From: Odontesthes bonariensis
Taxonomy: Eukaryota > Chordata > Actinopteri > Atheriniformes > Atherinopsidae
DNA length: 64,000 nt
Direction of reading: 5' to 3'
NCBI RefSeq assembly: GCF_027942865.1
Contig: NC_134517.1
Location: 18,110,009 to 18,174,008 of the forward strand
Shown here: positions 25,561 through 37,660 of the stretch, piece after piece
Layout: each line of letters starts with the position of its first letter
How positions within the stretch are numbered: the first letter of the stretch is position 1
Made by a program: the position numbers and the translations under genes
The notes under the pieces: generated by a model
Databases searched by the model: none
What the model saw: only the letters and a program-made list of their open reading frames with translations
Told to the model about the DNA's origin: nothing

Positions 25561-26894
25561 GTACCTGTCACACATTCAGGCGGACGCTGAATTCAAATAA
25601 CCTTTTCCCTCTGGATTTCTTCCCTGTCTTAGATTCGCGCAAAGCCAAAGATAGATTACAATAAAGTGATGTTATACAACTCATAACTAGTGAAAAATCC
25701 TGTTTGCACGCATGGCATTGGCATTAAAAAAACAGAATTTCTATTGAATTGGTATGCGTTAAGAGAAAAGTCTGACAAAACTTTAATCTGCAAAAATAAC
25801 CTGACACCTTGACTTCTTTGAATCATTACTATGGAAACCAACTACCCTTTTCATATGTCTCGGAATTACGTTTATTTCCTTTGTAATCATATGCTAAATT
25901 ACATTTCTATTAAGGCAAATTCCAGGCAAGGTTCCATTTTTTTTACGTTGTATTGATAGAAAACAATTGACAATTTTTTAAAAACAAGCCTGTATTTTCT
26001 TGATTTAACAACAGCTTCTGTATCTCTTATTACACAGTGTGATACACAACTTTATGTATGACTCTTTGGACCACTCGTGTTTTTGCCTGAAAATGGTTTA
26101 CCTTGCTTTGTATTGCTTTCACTTAAAAGCAATAAAAACCTATAATCTATTTTTTCCTCATAAAAAGAAGAAGAAATAAACAAAGTGAGGGGTGCACTTT
26201 ATTCTGAACAAACGCAAAGTTTGAACATTTTATTATTTGCATTTCTTTAGTGTTAATATTTACTCCAGAATATAAACGAGAAGGAACCCAGGTAATCTAG
26301 ATTAATCTTTCAGACTATCCCCTATCATCCGCTGGGAATTGTTTGACTCTAAATGCAGTCATTTAATTGTTATAAGGGCTGTTTTGCTGGTGTGCGATTA
26401 GCTCTATGGCAAACAGAGAGGTCACAGATGCAGCTTTTGGTGTGAAAATATAGGGCTGAAAATGTTTTTGAAGTTCTTAGTATTTCCTGAGTTTTTGACA
26501 TCTTGTAGCTTCCCATGGACAAAACACATATTGCCAAAGAGGGAACAACACTCTCTTTCCAGCAAATAGCTGAGTAACCAGCTATCTTTCATTATGTTGC
26601 CATTTAAGACAGATTGGACATTCACCAGCAGTTGTGACTGATCAGACCCTCACCAAGCACAGCTCGCATCACCTGTTTTCATTCAAAGCCTGCTTCAATT
26701 TCCTTTGTTGTACAATTTATTTCCATGACTAATCTGTCTTTCATCAAAGGTTTGTTGGGATAAACTGATCACTTGAAATCAGTGATGAGACGATAAAACC
26801 CTCTTCCTCTATTTGATTAAGATTACATGCTCAATATAGATGGTAATGTGATATCTTCAGGGCTCAATATACACTGCTTTTCCTCCCCCCACAG
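25561..26894 (+). other. Intron 1 of the grpr-like gene
   Basis: GT donor at 25561 and AG acceptor (ccccacag) at 26893-26894. No further feature is seen. Confidence 0.8.
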
Positions 26895-27246
26895 GTACAA
26901 AGCTATCGTCAAACCACTGGACATCCACAGGTCGAGTGCCACACTCAGCATCAGTTTACGTGCGGGGGCGATCTGGCTGCTGTCTGGGACTCTAGCCATT
27001 CCCGAAGCCGTCTTCTCTGACCTGCACACCTTCACCACCAGCCAGACCAATGAGACCTTTGTGACCTGTGCGCCTTACCCCCATGCTGGGGATCTGCATC
27101 CAAAGATCCACTCCACCGCCTCCTTCCTCATCTTCTACATCATCCCGCTCCTCATCATCTCTGTTTACTACTGCTTCATCGCTCGCAGTCTGGTCAGGAG
27201 CTCTGCAGACATCCCCGCTGAAGGACAACTGCACCTCCACAAACAG
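26895..27246 (+). CDS. grpr: grpr-like bombesin receptor, exon 2 (TM4-TM5)
   Basis: Exon 2 is 352 nt, the length I recall for the corresponding mammalian GRPR exon. It begins by completing DRYKAIVKP and encodes TM4 ([20 protein letters not shown]), the second extracellular loop with a glycosylation site (NETF) and the disulfide cysteine in TCAPYPH, the conserved DLHPKIHS, and TM5 ([18 protein letters not shown]), then the start of loop 3 ([12 protein letters not shown]). The Pro of LHPKIHS, another GRPR affinity determinant, is present. The exon ends at CAC AAA CAG with donor gtgcgg. Confidence 0.9.
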
Positions 27247-30200
27247 GTGCGGATCTGGACTGCACTGTTTGATTATGTCGTTTTAAAATGGCCTCTTTAT
27301 ACTTTTGGACAGCATTGGTCCTCATGCACACCTGCCCTTCATTTTCTACATGCTTCCCTGCTTTAACACATCAGATTCAACTCGTCAGCTCTTCATCGAG
27401 CTCTACAAAAGATTGAAAATGAAACATTTATTTGAATCAGGTGTCTGAGCAGGGAAATATGTCAAATATGGAAACATTGCTTTAATCCCACAAAGAAAAC
27501 AATAGATTGATTCCATTTTTTTTTTCTCCCTTGACAAGCTAGTCAGCTTAGTTTAAAAATGGATACAAGTAGAGCAGCTTGTCTGGCTCTGTCCAAACCC
27601 TAATGATTACTAAGTCATAAAAAGAATGTATTTTAGATCTATCCATGATTATCTTTTAACGCCAACTAAGACATTTGACCCTAACCAATTGTCTAAACCC
27701 AACCAGGAAATGAAGAAAGTGTTTTTGTAAAGTGCTTTTATCTTATTGATGGAACGTATGTTGGTCTGGACCTCACGTTATGAGGATTCCACAGAGACAG
27801 AAACGTGCATAGAAAGAGAGGAGAGTCCTGAGGTCCTGAACTGAGGCTGCAGAGTTTATGCTTTTGTCAGATTAAATGTGTGTCATGCAGCATTCAGAGT
27901 TTAAAACATTTTCAAAAAGTATGTGATGCTGTAAAGATATATTTTATTTCAATGTTTATTGTATTGTTTTGCAGAGATATCAATTGTGCTTAGTTCGCTA
28001 ACTAGCTGGACGGACTTGTAATACTGCTCTGTTCTCTCAGCTGAAGCTAATAAGTTGTTTTACTGTGCAGGCCACCTTTAATCCAACATGGCATGAAAAA
28101 AGCAGTGCTATGAGAGGTCATGTTTTTCCTTTGATGAAATCTCTCATTCCAAACTTGTGAATGAGGTTGATGGACAGGTGTTGTATGAATGACATAATTA
28201 ACAATGATGGCTGAAGTTTCTAACAACTCTGGGAGAGCAGTATAAGGGTATAGAGAAAATGTTTTGTTTAAACATGCGCAACTTCTTTAGAAAATCATTG
28301 AACTGATGGCTGTCTGATCATTTCAATGTGGTAGCAGTGTCTCACACTGGTAAAGACACATTTCTCCTATGACAACGCGTAAAAGTAATAAAAGAAAGCC
28401 GAGCAAAGGATCAAAGAGGATCCAGACAGACACAATAGTTACCCCCTGTTTGGTCAACAATACTGATAATCAACTGAATAGAATTTAAATGCGAAAAGGA
28501 CCAAAAGTTCTCAGGTGCCAGCTTCTTTAATGTGAATATTTACTGTTTTGATAGTGTTTTTTATGTTAATCACATACTTGGATTTGTGAGTGTTGCTCTG
28601 ACAAAACTGCACTTTAGAATATATTAAACGTGGTGTCATGGAATGACGGGAATATTTCACTGTTCATTTGAAACAAAATGAAGAAGTTCATTGTCAAAAC
28701 TTGTACTGATTGTGAACATAACTGTTCGTTTCAGTCTATATGTGTTATATAAAGCCTCCTCCTCAACTGCCTCGTACACTCAACACCCTTCAAGTCGATT
28801 GTTTGAGCCTTTATTTCTCCTTTAAGTCCACCATCCGCCATTCACCTAATGTCAACTTAGCGTATGTGTTCGCACAAGAATATTAACACCTCATTCTGTG
28901 TATTCTGGAACCTGTTATAATACCACAAAGTTTCCAGAGGTTTTCTTTATGTTCTTTGTTCGCAGGTTGCCCTGCAGCTTCTCTCAACCAAAAATGAGTC
29001 AAACCACAAACTGCACTTCACGCCTTTGTACAGATTTCAAAAGATTAGACGTTATGTTTTGTTTGTTGAGCTTTAAGAAGCTGGAAGGCAGATTCTGTCA
29101 CTCTCGACAGAGCTGGGCCACCTTTTCTTTTTTTGTTTTCAGTCTTAATGCTCTTAAAGGTGGGGTAGGGGATCTTTTTCTGGAACATTTTTTTTTACAT
29201 ATTGCTTGAAATACTCTTCACACCCCCATTGCAACCAATTAATTAAATGTTTTGACACAAATATGAAAAGTTTTAGTGGCCTCCAGAACGTACAATCTAG
29301 GAAAAACAGTATCCAATCATACTGAACGGACCGTTAACAATGATTGGATTCTGATGCCGTCTATCAAACTGCAATCTGCTCCTCCCTCCCCCTCCTTCCC
29401 CCTGTGCGCGTACCCTGCTCCGTGAACGAATTACGCGTCCAGAAGCTTGGCAGGAAGCTAAACTAGAGCCAGCTTGGCTAGCACCTAGCATTATTAAACG
29501 TATAGTTAGCATATACTAAATACTAAATACTAAATACTAAATACGGCAGCGATCGATGCTTGCTGTCAGAACAGCGCTCGTGCACCTTCGTGCTCGTGCG
29601 CGTTCATGTACTCTAGAGGCGTGCCTTCGGGGGGAAAGTGAAGAAAAGGGTTGGGACTTTTTACCTGTGTATTTTCAAAATGCAGCTTCGCTGGACTCAA
29701 AATCCAGGATCTCCTACCCTACCTTTAATGCTACTTGAATGACATTTCACCTATTATATGTAAGCACTTAAACCCATTTTAATGCAATTTAATGCGCATA
29801 GACTTCATGTGGAAGGAGATGATGAGAAAATTTTGGTTTGCTGCGCTGTCAGACAAAGTAATTCATCTGCAGAAGATAGAAATTAAATTCTTAGTCATAG
29901 ATAATCGTAACAATTTTAATTATAGTAAGTAGGTCAGGCCAGTTTCAGAGAAGGAGTTGTTTATCTCTGCACAACGTATGTCAGACTACACAATGTCTCA
30001 TTATGTGCCAAAGGAAAAAATAAATAAAATGATAACATGAAATCTGCTGTATTTATGCACTGTTTCGGGATACCAGTTTGCTTAACGCTGCATTGATACT
30101 TGCTCTGGATTTCATACGCATTGATTTAACAATGCACGCAGCTGTGTTTCCCAACCTCAAGGAGAGAACCCACAAGGGGCATGCGTTACAAATCTAAGGA

Positions 30201-30700
30201 ATATATAGATTGTTCGAAATAAAAAAAGAAAGGAATGCTCATTAATGTTTTCTTTTAAATCCTAAAATGTCTACATATTCCCAGCAGCCGGTTGACTTCA
30301 GTGCTGATGATGATCATGGGATATGATTGAAAGCTCAAGAATAGGTTCTAAATTGACCTCGAAGAGTACTTGCTGCTATAATTGTGTTAACTCTGAATCT
30401 GTGTGTGAGTGAGTGAACAATGAATAGCTAAAAGCATGTTTTCTGTCAAGATGAAGGGCAAATTCACCAATCAAGACTTTCCTCTAATATGCCTTTTAAA
30501 ATGTGAATTAGTAGTTCATTTTGTCTTCGACGCACTTTTGGTTATAATCAGAAAAAAAGTCAAATACTAATTAGAAGCAGAGTACAACTGAGGCTGATTA
30601 GATTGTCCTTGACCAAGTAGATATTTGATCACAAATTTAAAATGTTCACTCGACGACAGCAGATCCGGAATTTAATTTCTCCTCCCTCCTCTCCTGTCAG
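27247..30700 (+). other. Intron 2 of the grpr-like gene
   Basis: GT donor at 27247-27248, acceptor ctcctgtcag ending at 30700. It contains the TTAA-flanked MITE at 29158-29724. Confidence 0.8.
29158..29724. mobile_element. 567-bp MITE with TTAA target duplication
   Basis: The ends are AGGTGGGGTAGGGGATC and its near inverse GGATCTCCTACCCTACCT, flanked by TTAA (29154-29157, 29725-29728). This is a piggyBac/Kolobok-style target, and the terminal sequence is common in fish genomes. A CpG-rich core lies at 29390-29630. No transposase is present. Confidence 0.78.
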
Positions 30701-31015
30701 ATCAAGTCCAGGAAGCGTCTGGCCAAAACTGTCCTGGTGTTTGTCGGCTTGTTCGCCATCTGCTGGCTCCCCAGTCATGTGATCTATCTGTACCGCTCCT
30801 ACCACTACGACCAGGTGGACACGTCGCTGGGTCACTTCATCGCCAGCGTGTGCGCTCGCATCTTGGCCTTCACCAACTCCTGCGTGAACCCGTTTGCTCT
30901 GTACCTGATGAGCAAGAGCTTCAGCAAACACTTCAAAAAGCAGCTGCTGTGCTGCAGCTCGCCCAGACAGCTGCACAGCCAGAGTAGTGCAAGTACAAAT
31001 GTAACCACGGTCTGA
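30701..31015 (+). CDS. grpr: grpr-like bombesin receptor, exon 3 (TM6-TM7, C-tail)
   Basis: The exon begins [20 protein letters not shown] and has the TM6 CWLP motif, YLYRSYHY in loop 3, TM7 with [20 protein letters not shown], and a short tail with a likely palmitoylated Cys pair (QLLCCSS). It ends STNVTTV and TGA at 31013-31015. The Arg in YLYRS and the Ala in CARILAF are, with the Gln and Pro of the other exons, the four residues that distinguish GRPR from BRS3 in published mutagenesis. I therefore prefer grpr over brs3 or nmbr. The C-tail is shorter than in mammals. Confidence 0.9.
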   Translation: MKSRKRLAKTVLVFVGLFAICWLPSHVIYLYRSYHYDQVDTSLGHFIASVCARILAFTNSCVNPFALYLMSKSFSKHFKKQLLCCSSPRQLHSQSSASTNVTTV

Positions 31016-32252
31016 AGGAATCTGAGTTTACTCTGACTCGCTATCTGGGCTTTTGCAGGACTCTCCTGCTTTTAATTTCAGTGAACACACTGGAAGATGA
31101 TTTTCGAAGTGCTTGTTGCTAAAAGTTCAGTTGAAAACACAAGAACCATCTTTTCAAACAAATTCATGACTGAAAGATGAAGGTGGTTCTGAAGCTGCTT
31201 GTCACAAACACTGCTCCGGTTCAGATGTATGAGGCTCCATTTGGGCCAAAAATATGTTCACATGCGCACTGCTCATGTCCACTGAGCGTGTGACAAAACA
31301 ATGACCCATGTTTGTGTAACTTGTGACACAACCACAGTGCCGAAGTAGATTGCTAACTTGACGAAACATTTGACTACGTCAATTCAAGTTTAGTCCAAAT
31401 TTCTGTGGTCTTCTTGGACTCAGACTTTGTCTGTATGATTTTCCCCCTCTTGTGTCGTCCTGATGTGTCATTTGACCATGTTGTGATGAACATTGTTTTG
31501 CATACAAGACAGAAACTGAGAAAAATGTAAAACAGACACCAACTTACATAAATGGCTAAATAAATAAATTCATAATCCAACAAATAACACAAAGAATGAC
31601 GTCAAAAATGTATTTAGACAATAATGACAAAATGAAATGTGAAACTAATTACTTTAGTCTTCATCTGTGTTCATTTAATTTTGCATTGACATCCTAATTT
31701 AGTCACCAATATTTGAAACTTTTTAATTTAATTTGCAATCTCATTCATAATAATTAGTATATAATACAAAATTGCAGATGGAAATGCATAAATTAAATGA
31801 AAATAGATGCATATGTGGAGAACATAGGTAATGTTTTCCACACATTAAAAGGTTCAGAAATGATTACATCTATAAATGACCAAAAAAAAAGCAAAAATTT
31901 TGAATTAATTGAATGAAATACCTGAATAAATATGCTTTTGGAAATAAGTCGGAGGACTATGCATAGGAATAAATAATACAATGATAAAAACAAGGATTGA
32001 AATACATAAATGTATAAATCAATTGATAAGAATAAATTTTCGACACTGAAAAACAACACAAGACAATACGGTCAAATGACACAACAGGATGATAATCAGA
32101 GAAGGTCGACAGAGAGTCCAGAAGACAACAGAAGTTTGGACAAAACTTGAACTGACACAGTCAAATGCTACTTTTTTTTGGTTCACATAGAGCCTCATAC
32201 ATCTGAATCCGTTTGGCTTGTGTTCATTTTCCACTGATGCCTTGGTGTAGAT
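31016..32252 (+). other. 3' UTR of the grpr-like gene and downstream spacer
   Basis: An AATAAA at 31559-31564 could serve as polyadenylation signal. Beyond it the DNA is very AT-rich with no exon. Confidence 0.5.
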
Positions 32253-32430
32253 AGATAGATAAGTACTTTATTCATCCCAGTTTGGGAAATTATTGTGTTG
32301 CAGCAGCATACAGTATAAAAGATATGTAAACAATTAAAGGAAAAACAAGCGAATAGAATAAAAATAGAGAATAAACATCAGAGAAATAAACATTAGCTAT
32401 ATACAAATCTACAGTATGAAGAGTAGGGTA

Positions 32431-32466
<36 letters not shown>

Positions 32467-33965
32467 CATCAATAAAATAAATAAAAACAGATTTGTACAT
32501 TTAACAATAAAGGTAAAAATAAATTTAACTGAGCAGACTGAACCCATAAGAAATATAGGGTATATGGGGTATATGGATAATTTACATTATATTGTACTAT
32601 GATGATATTTGTGCAAATGTTATTAGTGCAAAATGAGCAGTTGTGCAAATTGTCATTGTTATAGTTTTTAGGAGAGACTTCAAGCCTATTGAGCTTGAAG
32701 TTCTCTTCCAGCCAGAGGGCAGGTGTTGTAGATGGTGATGGCTGCTGGTAGGAAGGATTTCCTGAATCGGTCCTTGTGACAGCGGAGCTGGATGAGCCTG
32801 TTGGAAAAGGAGCTCCGCTGTCCAACCAGCAGCTGGTGGAGAGGATGGGTGGGTTTATCCATGATGGATAACAGTTTGTTCAGTGTCCTCCTCTCCACCA
32901 CAGATTCAAATGAGTCCAGTTTGCAGCCGATGACAGAACCAGCCTTCTTAATAAGTTTATTAAGCCTGCTGGTGTTACCGGCTCTGATGCTGTTCCCCCA
33001 GCAGACCACAGCGAAGAAGAGTGCACTGGCAACAACAGACTGATAGAACATCTCCAACATCTTGCTGCACACGTTGAAGGATCTCAGCTTCCTCAGAAAA
33101 TAGAGTCGGCTCATCACCTTCTTGTAGACAGAATCGGTGTTGGTCCTCCAGTTCAGTCCGTTGTCTAGGTGCACTCCCAGGTACTTGTAGTCCTCCACCA
33201 CTGCAACGTCCTCTCCCAGAACGCACAGAGGCTTTGGAGCCGTCCTCCTCCTTCTGAAGTCAATGACCATCTCTCTGGTCTTTGCCACATTCAGAAGCAG
33301 GTGATTTCTGCCAGACCAATCCACAAAATCCTCTACCAGCGCTCTGTACTCCCCCTCCTGTCCATCCCTTATACACCCAACAACTGCAGAGTCATCCGAA
33401 AACTTCTGCAAGTGGCATGACTCTGAGTTGTATTTAAAGTCTGTGGTGTACAAGGTAAACAGGAAAGGAGACAGCACAGTCCCCTGAGGAGCTCCTGTAC
33501 TGCCAACCACCACATCAGACAGAACACTGCCCAGCCGGACATACTGTGGTCTGTCTGTCAGGTAGTTGGCAATCCAGGAGATGATGGATGTGTCGACCCC
33601 CATGACCTGCAGTTTGTCCCTCAGTAGACCCGGCCGGATCATGTTGAATGCACTCAAAAAAATCAAAGGAAGACAAAGTTGAGGAGTGGAGGACAAAGGC
33701 GTTGAGAGTAGTCGGGGATTGATGTCCACAGGATGTGTGGTGGTGGTGGTGGGGAGGTGTGAAGTGGAGGAGGCAGCTGAGGGTGGGCCCTCTCCAGGGT
33801 GCCCACAGTCTGTCTGCCTTTCACCTTGAAGCCGGTTATATCTTTCATCCCCGATCACACATCTCTGGTGTTGTTCTGTTGTCCTTGGCCTCCAGCTTCC
33901 TCCTGTAGGAGTCCTTGCACTGCCGCAGTTTGTCCCTCAGGTCGTGCTGGATGCTGGATGCTCCT
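32253..33965 (-). mobile_element. 5'-truncated L2/CR1-group LINE (Rex1-like)
   Basis: The element reads minus. It begins near 33965 (DSYRRKLEAKD), covers the RT from SAFNMI onward, and ends at its 3' UTR with ttcccaaactgggatgaata followed by a GATA/TATC microsatellite at 32253-32270. The 3' UTR also includes an (AAT)n run at 32428-32465. Flanking duplications were not identified. Confidence 0.8.
32686..33858 (-). pseudogene. L2/Rex1-like LINE reverse transcriptase fragment
   Basis: A 390-codon open frame contains RT motifs: SAFNMIRPGLLRDKL, VGSTGAPQGTVLSPFLF, the catalytic-site motif FSDDSAVVG, YLGVHLDNGLNW, SRLYFLRKLRSFNVCSKML and CWGNSIRAGNTSRLNKLIKK, up to FLPAAITIYN. The endonuclease and the first RT blocks are missing. 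The first ~60 residues (Pro/Ser/Thr-rich) come from a shifted frame, since the authentic upstream reading (DITGFKVKG) sits in another frame at 33.8 kb. It cannot be active. Confidence 0.82.
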
Positions 33966-34599
33966 ATTAAAAAAGGCCACCTGCGGGTCTACAACTCACA
34001 GGCATTTCGATGTAAGGATTGTGTGTCGTCTACGGATTCTGAAAATGAATGAAAATTAAGTGTTCTCAGCCGGCCTTTTTGCTTTATTGTGTGAAGTTTT
34101 TATCTGCAGGAATGATTTCTTTTCTTTCTTTTTTTTTTTAACATCACTCTGTGTGGAGCAGTGTTTTTTTTCTGACATTTAAAAGTACGATGGCTGTAAA
34201 GTATTCAAACTCATCGCGCAACATTTACTTGTCATATGTTTTCAAAATGTTACAATATTAAAGGAACGGTGAAGTGTCACTCAGTGTTTATATAGTGACG
34301 TATAATGTGAGCAAGTTAATGATGTGTGTCGGATTGTTGTGCATACAAATCAATGCAGCTATTTGTTTTGTAATAAAGTGTTTAAAGCATAATGTAACAC
34401 ATCTAAAGTCTTGTTTCACGTTGATATGAATCAATAGGGCAGGAACTAAATTATTTCAGTACTGACAGATCTAACAGCTGTTTAGATAAGACTGAATTAT
34501 TGTCTTATTGTAAAACTACGGCAGCCGAGAGGGGCCAAGTTTTTTTTTTTGGGGGGGGGCTTTTATGGCTTTTCATAGGGTTAGGGGTTAGCTCACCTG
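33966..34599. other. Non-coding interval
   Basis: AT-rich, with poly-T and poly-G runs near 34130 and 34540. No gene is seen. Confidence 0.5.
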
Positions 34600-35725
34600 A
34601 ACGGCAAACGCCAAACGGCAAAGAAAATAGCAAACATCCTGGAAAATTTGCACAAATGCAAATTTCTGACCAAATCCCAAATACAATACTTACAAGGAGA
34701 ACAACCCCACAGACCCCGATGCCTTTACCTCTTACCCAAGATACACAAGGAACCAGAAAAATGGACGGTACCAAACCAAATACCGGCAAGCCGCCCAATC
34801 GCTTCCGATTGCGGTAGCAAATCCTACAGTACAGCACAGCTCTTGGACCACTACCTGAACCCACTTTCTAACCGCCACAACAGCTACATTCAGGACACCC
34901 ATGATTTTCTGAAAAAGATTACCGCACTCAAACTCGCCCCAAACTGCATGCTATTCACCTCAGATGTAGAGAGCCTCTACACCAACATAGAAACAGAAAA
35001 AGGCCTACAGGCCATCACCGAATGCCTCCAAACCAACCCGGATCCACTCAGATCAGACTCCTAGATCCTGGAACTCCTCAAAATCAACCTGGAATGCAAC
35101 GATTTCTGCTTTGACGAGAAACGGTACCTCCAGATCAAATGATGCATTCACCAAATGCAATAAACTCCCACTAACACATAACCGCTACCTGGGTGACATC
35201 TGAGGCGTTTGGAACCACTCCCCAACAGAGTTTAAACAGTTCATCCACACACTCAACCAACACCACTAATCAATTAAAATCAAACCATCCACCAACCACC
35301 AGGAAATCCACTTCATAGACACCACCACATTCAAAGGCCCAAACGTCCACCTAACTGGTAAACTGGACCACAAATGATGTCAAACCCACAGATACACATG
35401 CCCTACTACACCACGATAGTTTCCACGCCAAACACACCTTCTCGGGGATATTCAAATCCCAACTTCTCCGATACGAACGAGTCTGCTCTCTGGAAGAGGA
35501 TAAAGATGACACCACCAAAACACTCTTCAAAGCCCTCAAACACAGAGGCTACAAACGACACGCACTAAGAAAAACCCAACAAACCCGAACCAAACAAACT
35601 CAGACTGACAACCCAAACCAACAAATCCTACCATTAACTGGAAACTTCTCACAGCACACATTGAAAATCTGCGAGCCAAACCAATCCAACACAACCCCGA
35701 CTGAACGTGTAACCCAGGTGTAAAA
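34600..35725 (+). pseudogene. Penelope-like reverse transcriptase relic
   Basis: The plus frame reads CLYLLPKIHKEPEKW, RPIASDCGSKSYSTAQLLDH, HNSYIQDTHDFLKKI and LFTSDVESLYTNI, which are RT blocks typical of Penelope-like elements. A stop at 35062 is followed by ILELLKINLECNDFCFDEK. The block that should hold the catalytic Asp pair reads RYLGDI-stop-GVW near 35190, so the first Asp is Gly and a stop follows. Further on EIHFIDTT, HALLHHDSFHAKHTFSGI and KALKHRGYKRHAL match the C-terminal part in shifted frames. The copy is dead. Confidence 0.7.
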
Positions 35726-36129
35726 TTCGGTTGACTAAACCATGGGTTTAACCTGAGAAGGAAATTGTTGTTTTAGTAGTTGTTTCATGTGTTAAAATGT
35801 ATTTTCTGTTTTTTCTGAGTTGCACTTGAAAGCAACACCTTCCAACTGCACTTGAAGGCAGCACTCAGGTTCACCGCATCTAAAGGCAGGTAGCCTTTTA
35901 GCATCCAATTAGCGTACACGTCCCGCCTATTGTGTAGGAAACAAGTCTGTAAGCAATAATTGGCGTCTTCCTTTTGACTCCGGCCGCGATAGTTGAAGAC
36001 AGCACTCCACTGAACAAAAGTGGTAAGATATTTATTGTTGTAAAAGTGCCGCTTATCTTTTAAGTTGAAGTTAGCTCCAACTAGTTTTTGTTTACAGTTT
36101 AGCACTGTGCTCAAGGCGTGAACCGTCTT
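35726..36129. other. Non-coding interval
   Basis: No supported exon. Confidence 0.5.
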
Positions 36130-36420
36130 TCAACGTGTGAAGGCTCTAGCATGGTTGTCGCGTCTGTCCCGTAGCTTCTTTTTGGGAGTTTACTGGTCCC
36201 TGTGCTGTTTCACTGCAGTTTCGTACAGCTGCCTGTACAAATGCACCTCCTCACTGAGCCTGGTCTCACAACGGTCCATCCAGTTTTTCGTTGGTGGCGC
36301 CGCCAAAATCGACTGGTGCACGACAACGCGCTGCGCCGTCTTTTCAAGGGAAGCGCCAGGCCTGATACGTCATTTTGATACCCAGGCTCCGCCCTCGCAG
36401 TGACGCAACACCTTCGGCTC
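36130..36420 (-). pseudogene. MADF-like domain relic of a PIF/Harbinger element
   Basis: On minus, between about 36290 and 36200, the reading is WMDRCETRLSEEVHLYRQLY then ETAVKQHRDQ and a stop. This resembles the first helix of the MADF domain at 10.9 kb (RVRLYKHLYDTSMKLHWD). Only the start of the domain is present. A 40-base stretch at 36137-36176 recurs inverted at 39612-39655, so the two ends of this nest are related. Confidence 0.5.
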
Positions 36421-36610
36421 TGCTACACTACTCAGGCCAACTGCTCATTCAGGTGGATTCGAGTTCCCGAAAAAATGGGAACTCCACCCACTTTGTCGGG
36501 AAGCAATCAACTTTGAGCAGCGCCAACCAAGGCGGGTTCAAGGTAGTGACGTGGTTGAACTGCCACTCAACCCATGGATTGTACACGGAAGCGCTTCATT
36601 CAATATCAAC

Positions 36611-36655
36611 ATGGAGCAGCATCAAGCTTTTGACACTGCTGTAGATGCTGTAATC
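36611..36655 (+). pseudogene. RecQ-like helicase relic, first piece
   Basis: From the ATG at 36611 the frame reads MEQHQAFDTAVDAVIK and is cut by an insertion. The upstream leader and this start resemble multicopy RecQ-like helicase genes of fish. The next part of the protein appears at 39266 beyond the insertion. Confidence 0.5.
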
Positions 36656-37660
36656 AAGGGCGTCAGTTTGGTTTTAGAAGTGGTGGGGACAAAAAACGTA
36701 ATGCATTCTATGCCCCCCACGGACCACCCACCAACCAGGACATTAAAAAGTAACGCATTCTAGATCTATTCCAGCGTCATGTTTAATAAGCTGCCCTTTT
36801 TTTTTATGGACGCATACAGAGTTTATAAAATATATCCTTTAATTTCATGTTTCCATATCATTATGATCTGATTCGAAATTATGTATTTATTCATGAATTA
36901 ATTACTGTTAATTAATTACGCTACTGTACTGTTTGTAAGAAAGAACAGTGAAAATGATCTGAACAACAGAAAAAGGGGAAAAGTGCAACTGCAACTGCAG
37001 TTGTTAGTCCGGACAGACTATCAAAACAAACACAGACTTCGGCCAACGGGCCCTATAACTAAGCAGAAACCTGTAGTCTGTGGGGCTCCTCATTCCTCCT
37101 CATCGAGCCTCTCACTACCACCTTTCCATCAACTACATTTGACACTGAGCATATACAGAATGTTATTTTCAGGAGTTGCTAAAAAAAACAAGCAAATAAC
37201 TAGCTTAACCTTTCCTTGGCTAACCTAATACTAAAATGCTAACGCTGCACGCGGAGACTTCATAGCCACCATGGCAAATTATATTCATAATATTATAGTC
37301 TACACATGACAAATATTTAACACACATTTCACACACAGACAATATTTCAGATGATTTCTATGGATCGTATATGGTTTGCTTATCATTACAAAACATGAAT
37401 GTGGAAGGCTATTGAGTAGCCTACTGATAAAAATAAAACGTTAGACAATTTACCTTGATAACTGTGTATATACTCCACAAAGAACTTGTACCCTTTCCTC
37501 AGCCTGGACTGTGGTGTTGGTGAGTGTGACTCCACGACCCTGTGTATATCCTCTAAAGTTATCCTTGGAAGAACCACCAGCGAAGTTGCGAAGAAACGCT
37601 GCATTTTTGTTTGTGTAGAAGTAGCTCTAAATGAGTTTCGCCGGGAAAGCGGTTTACCCG

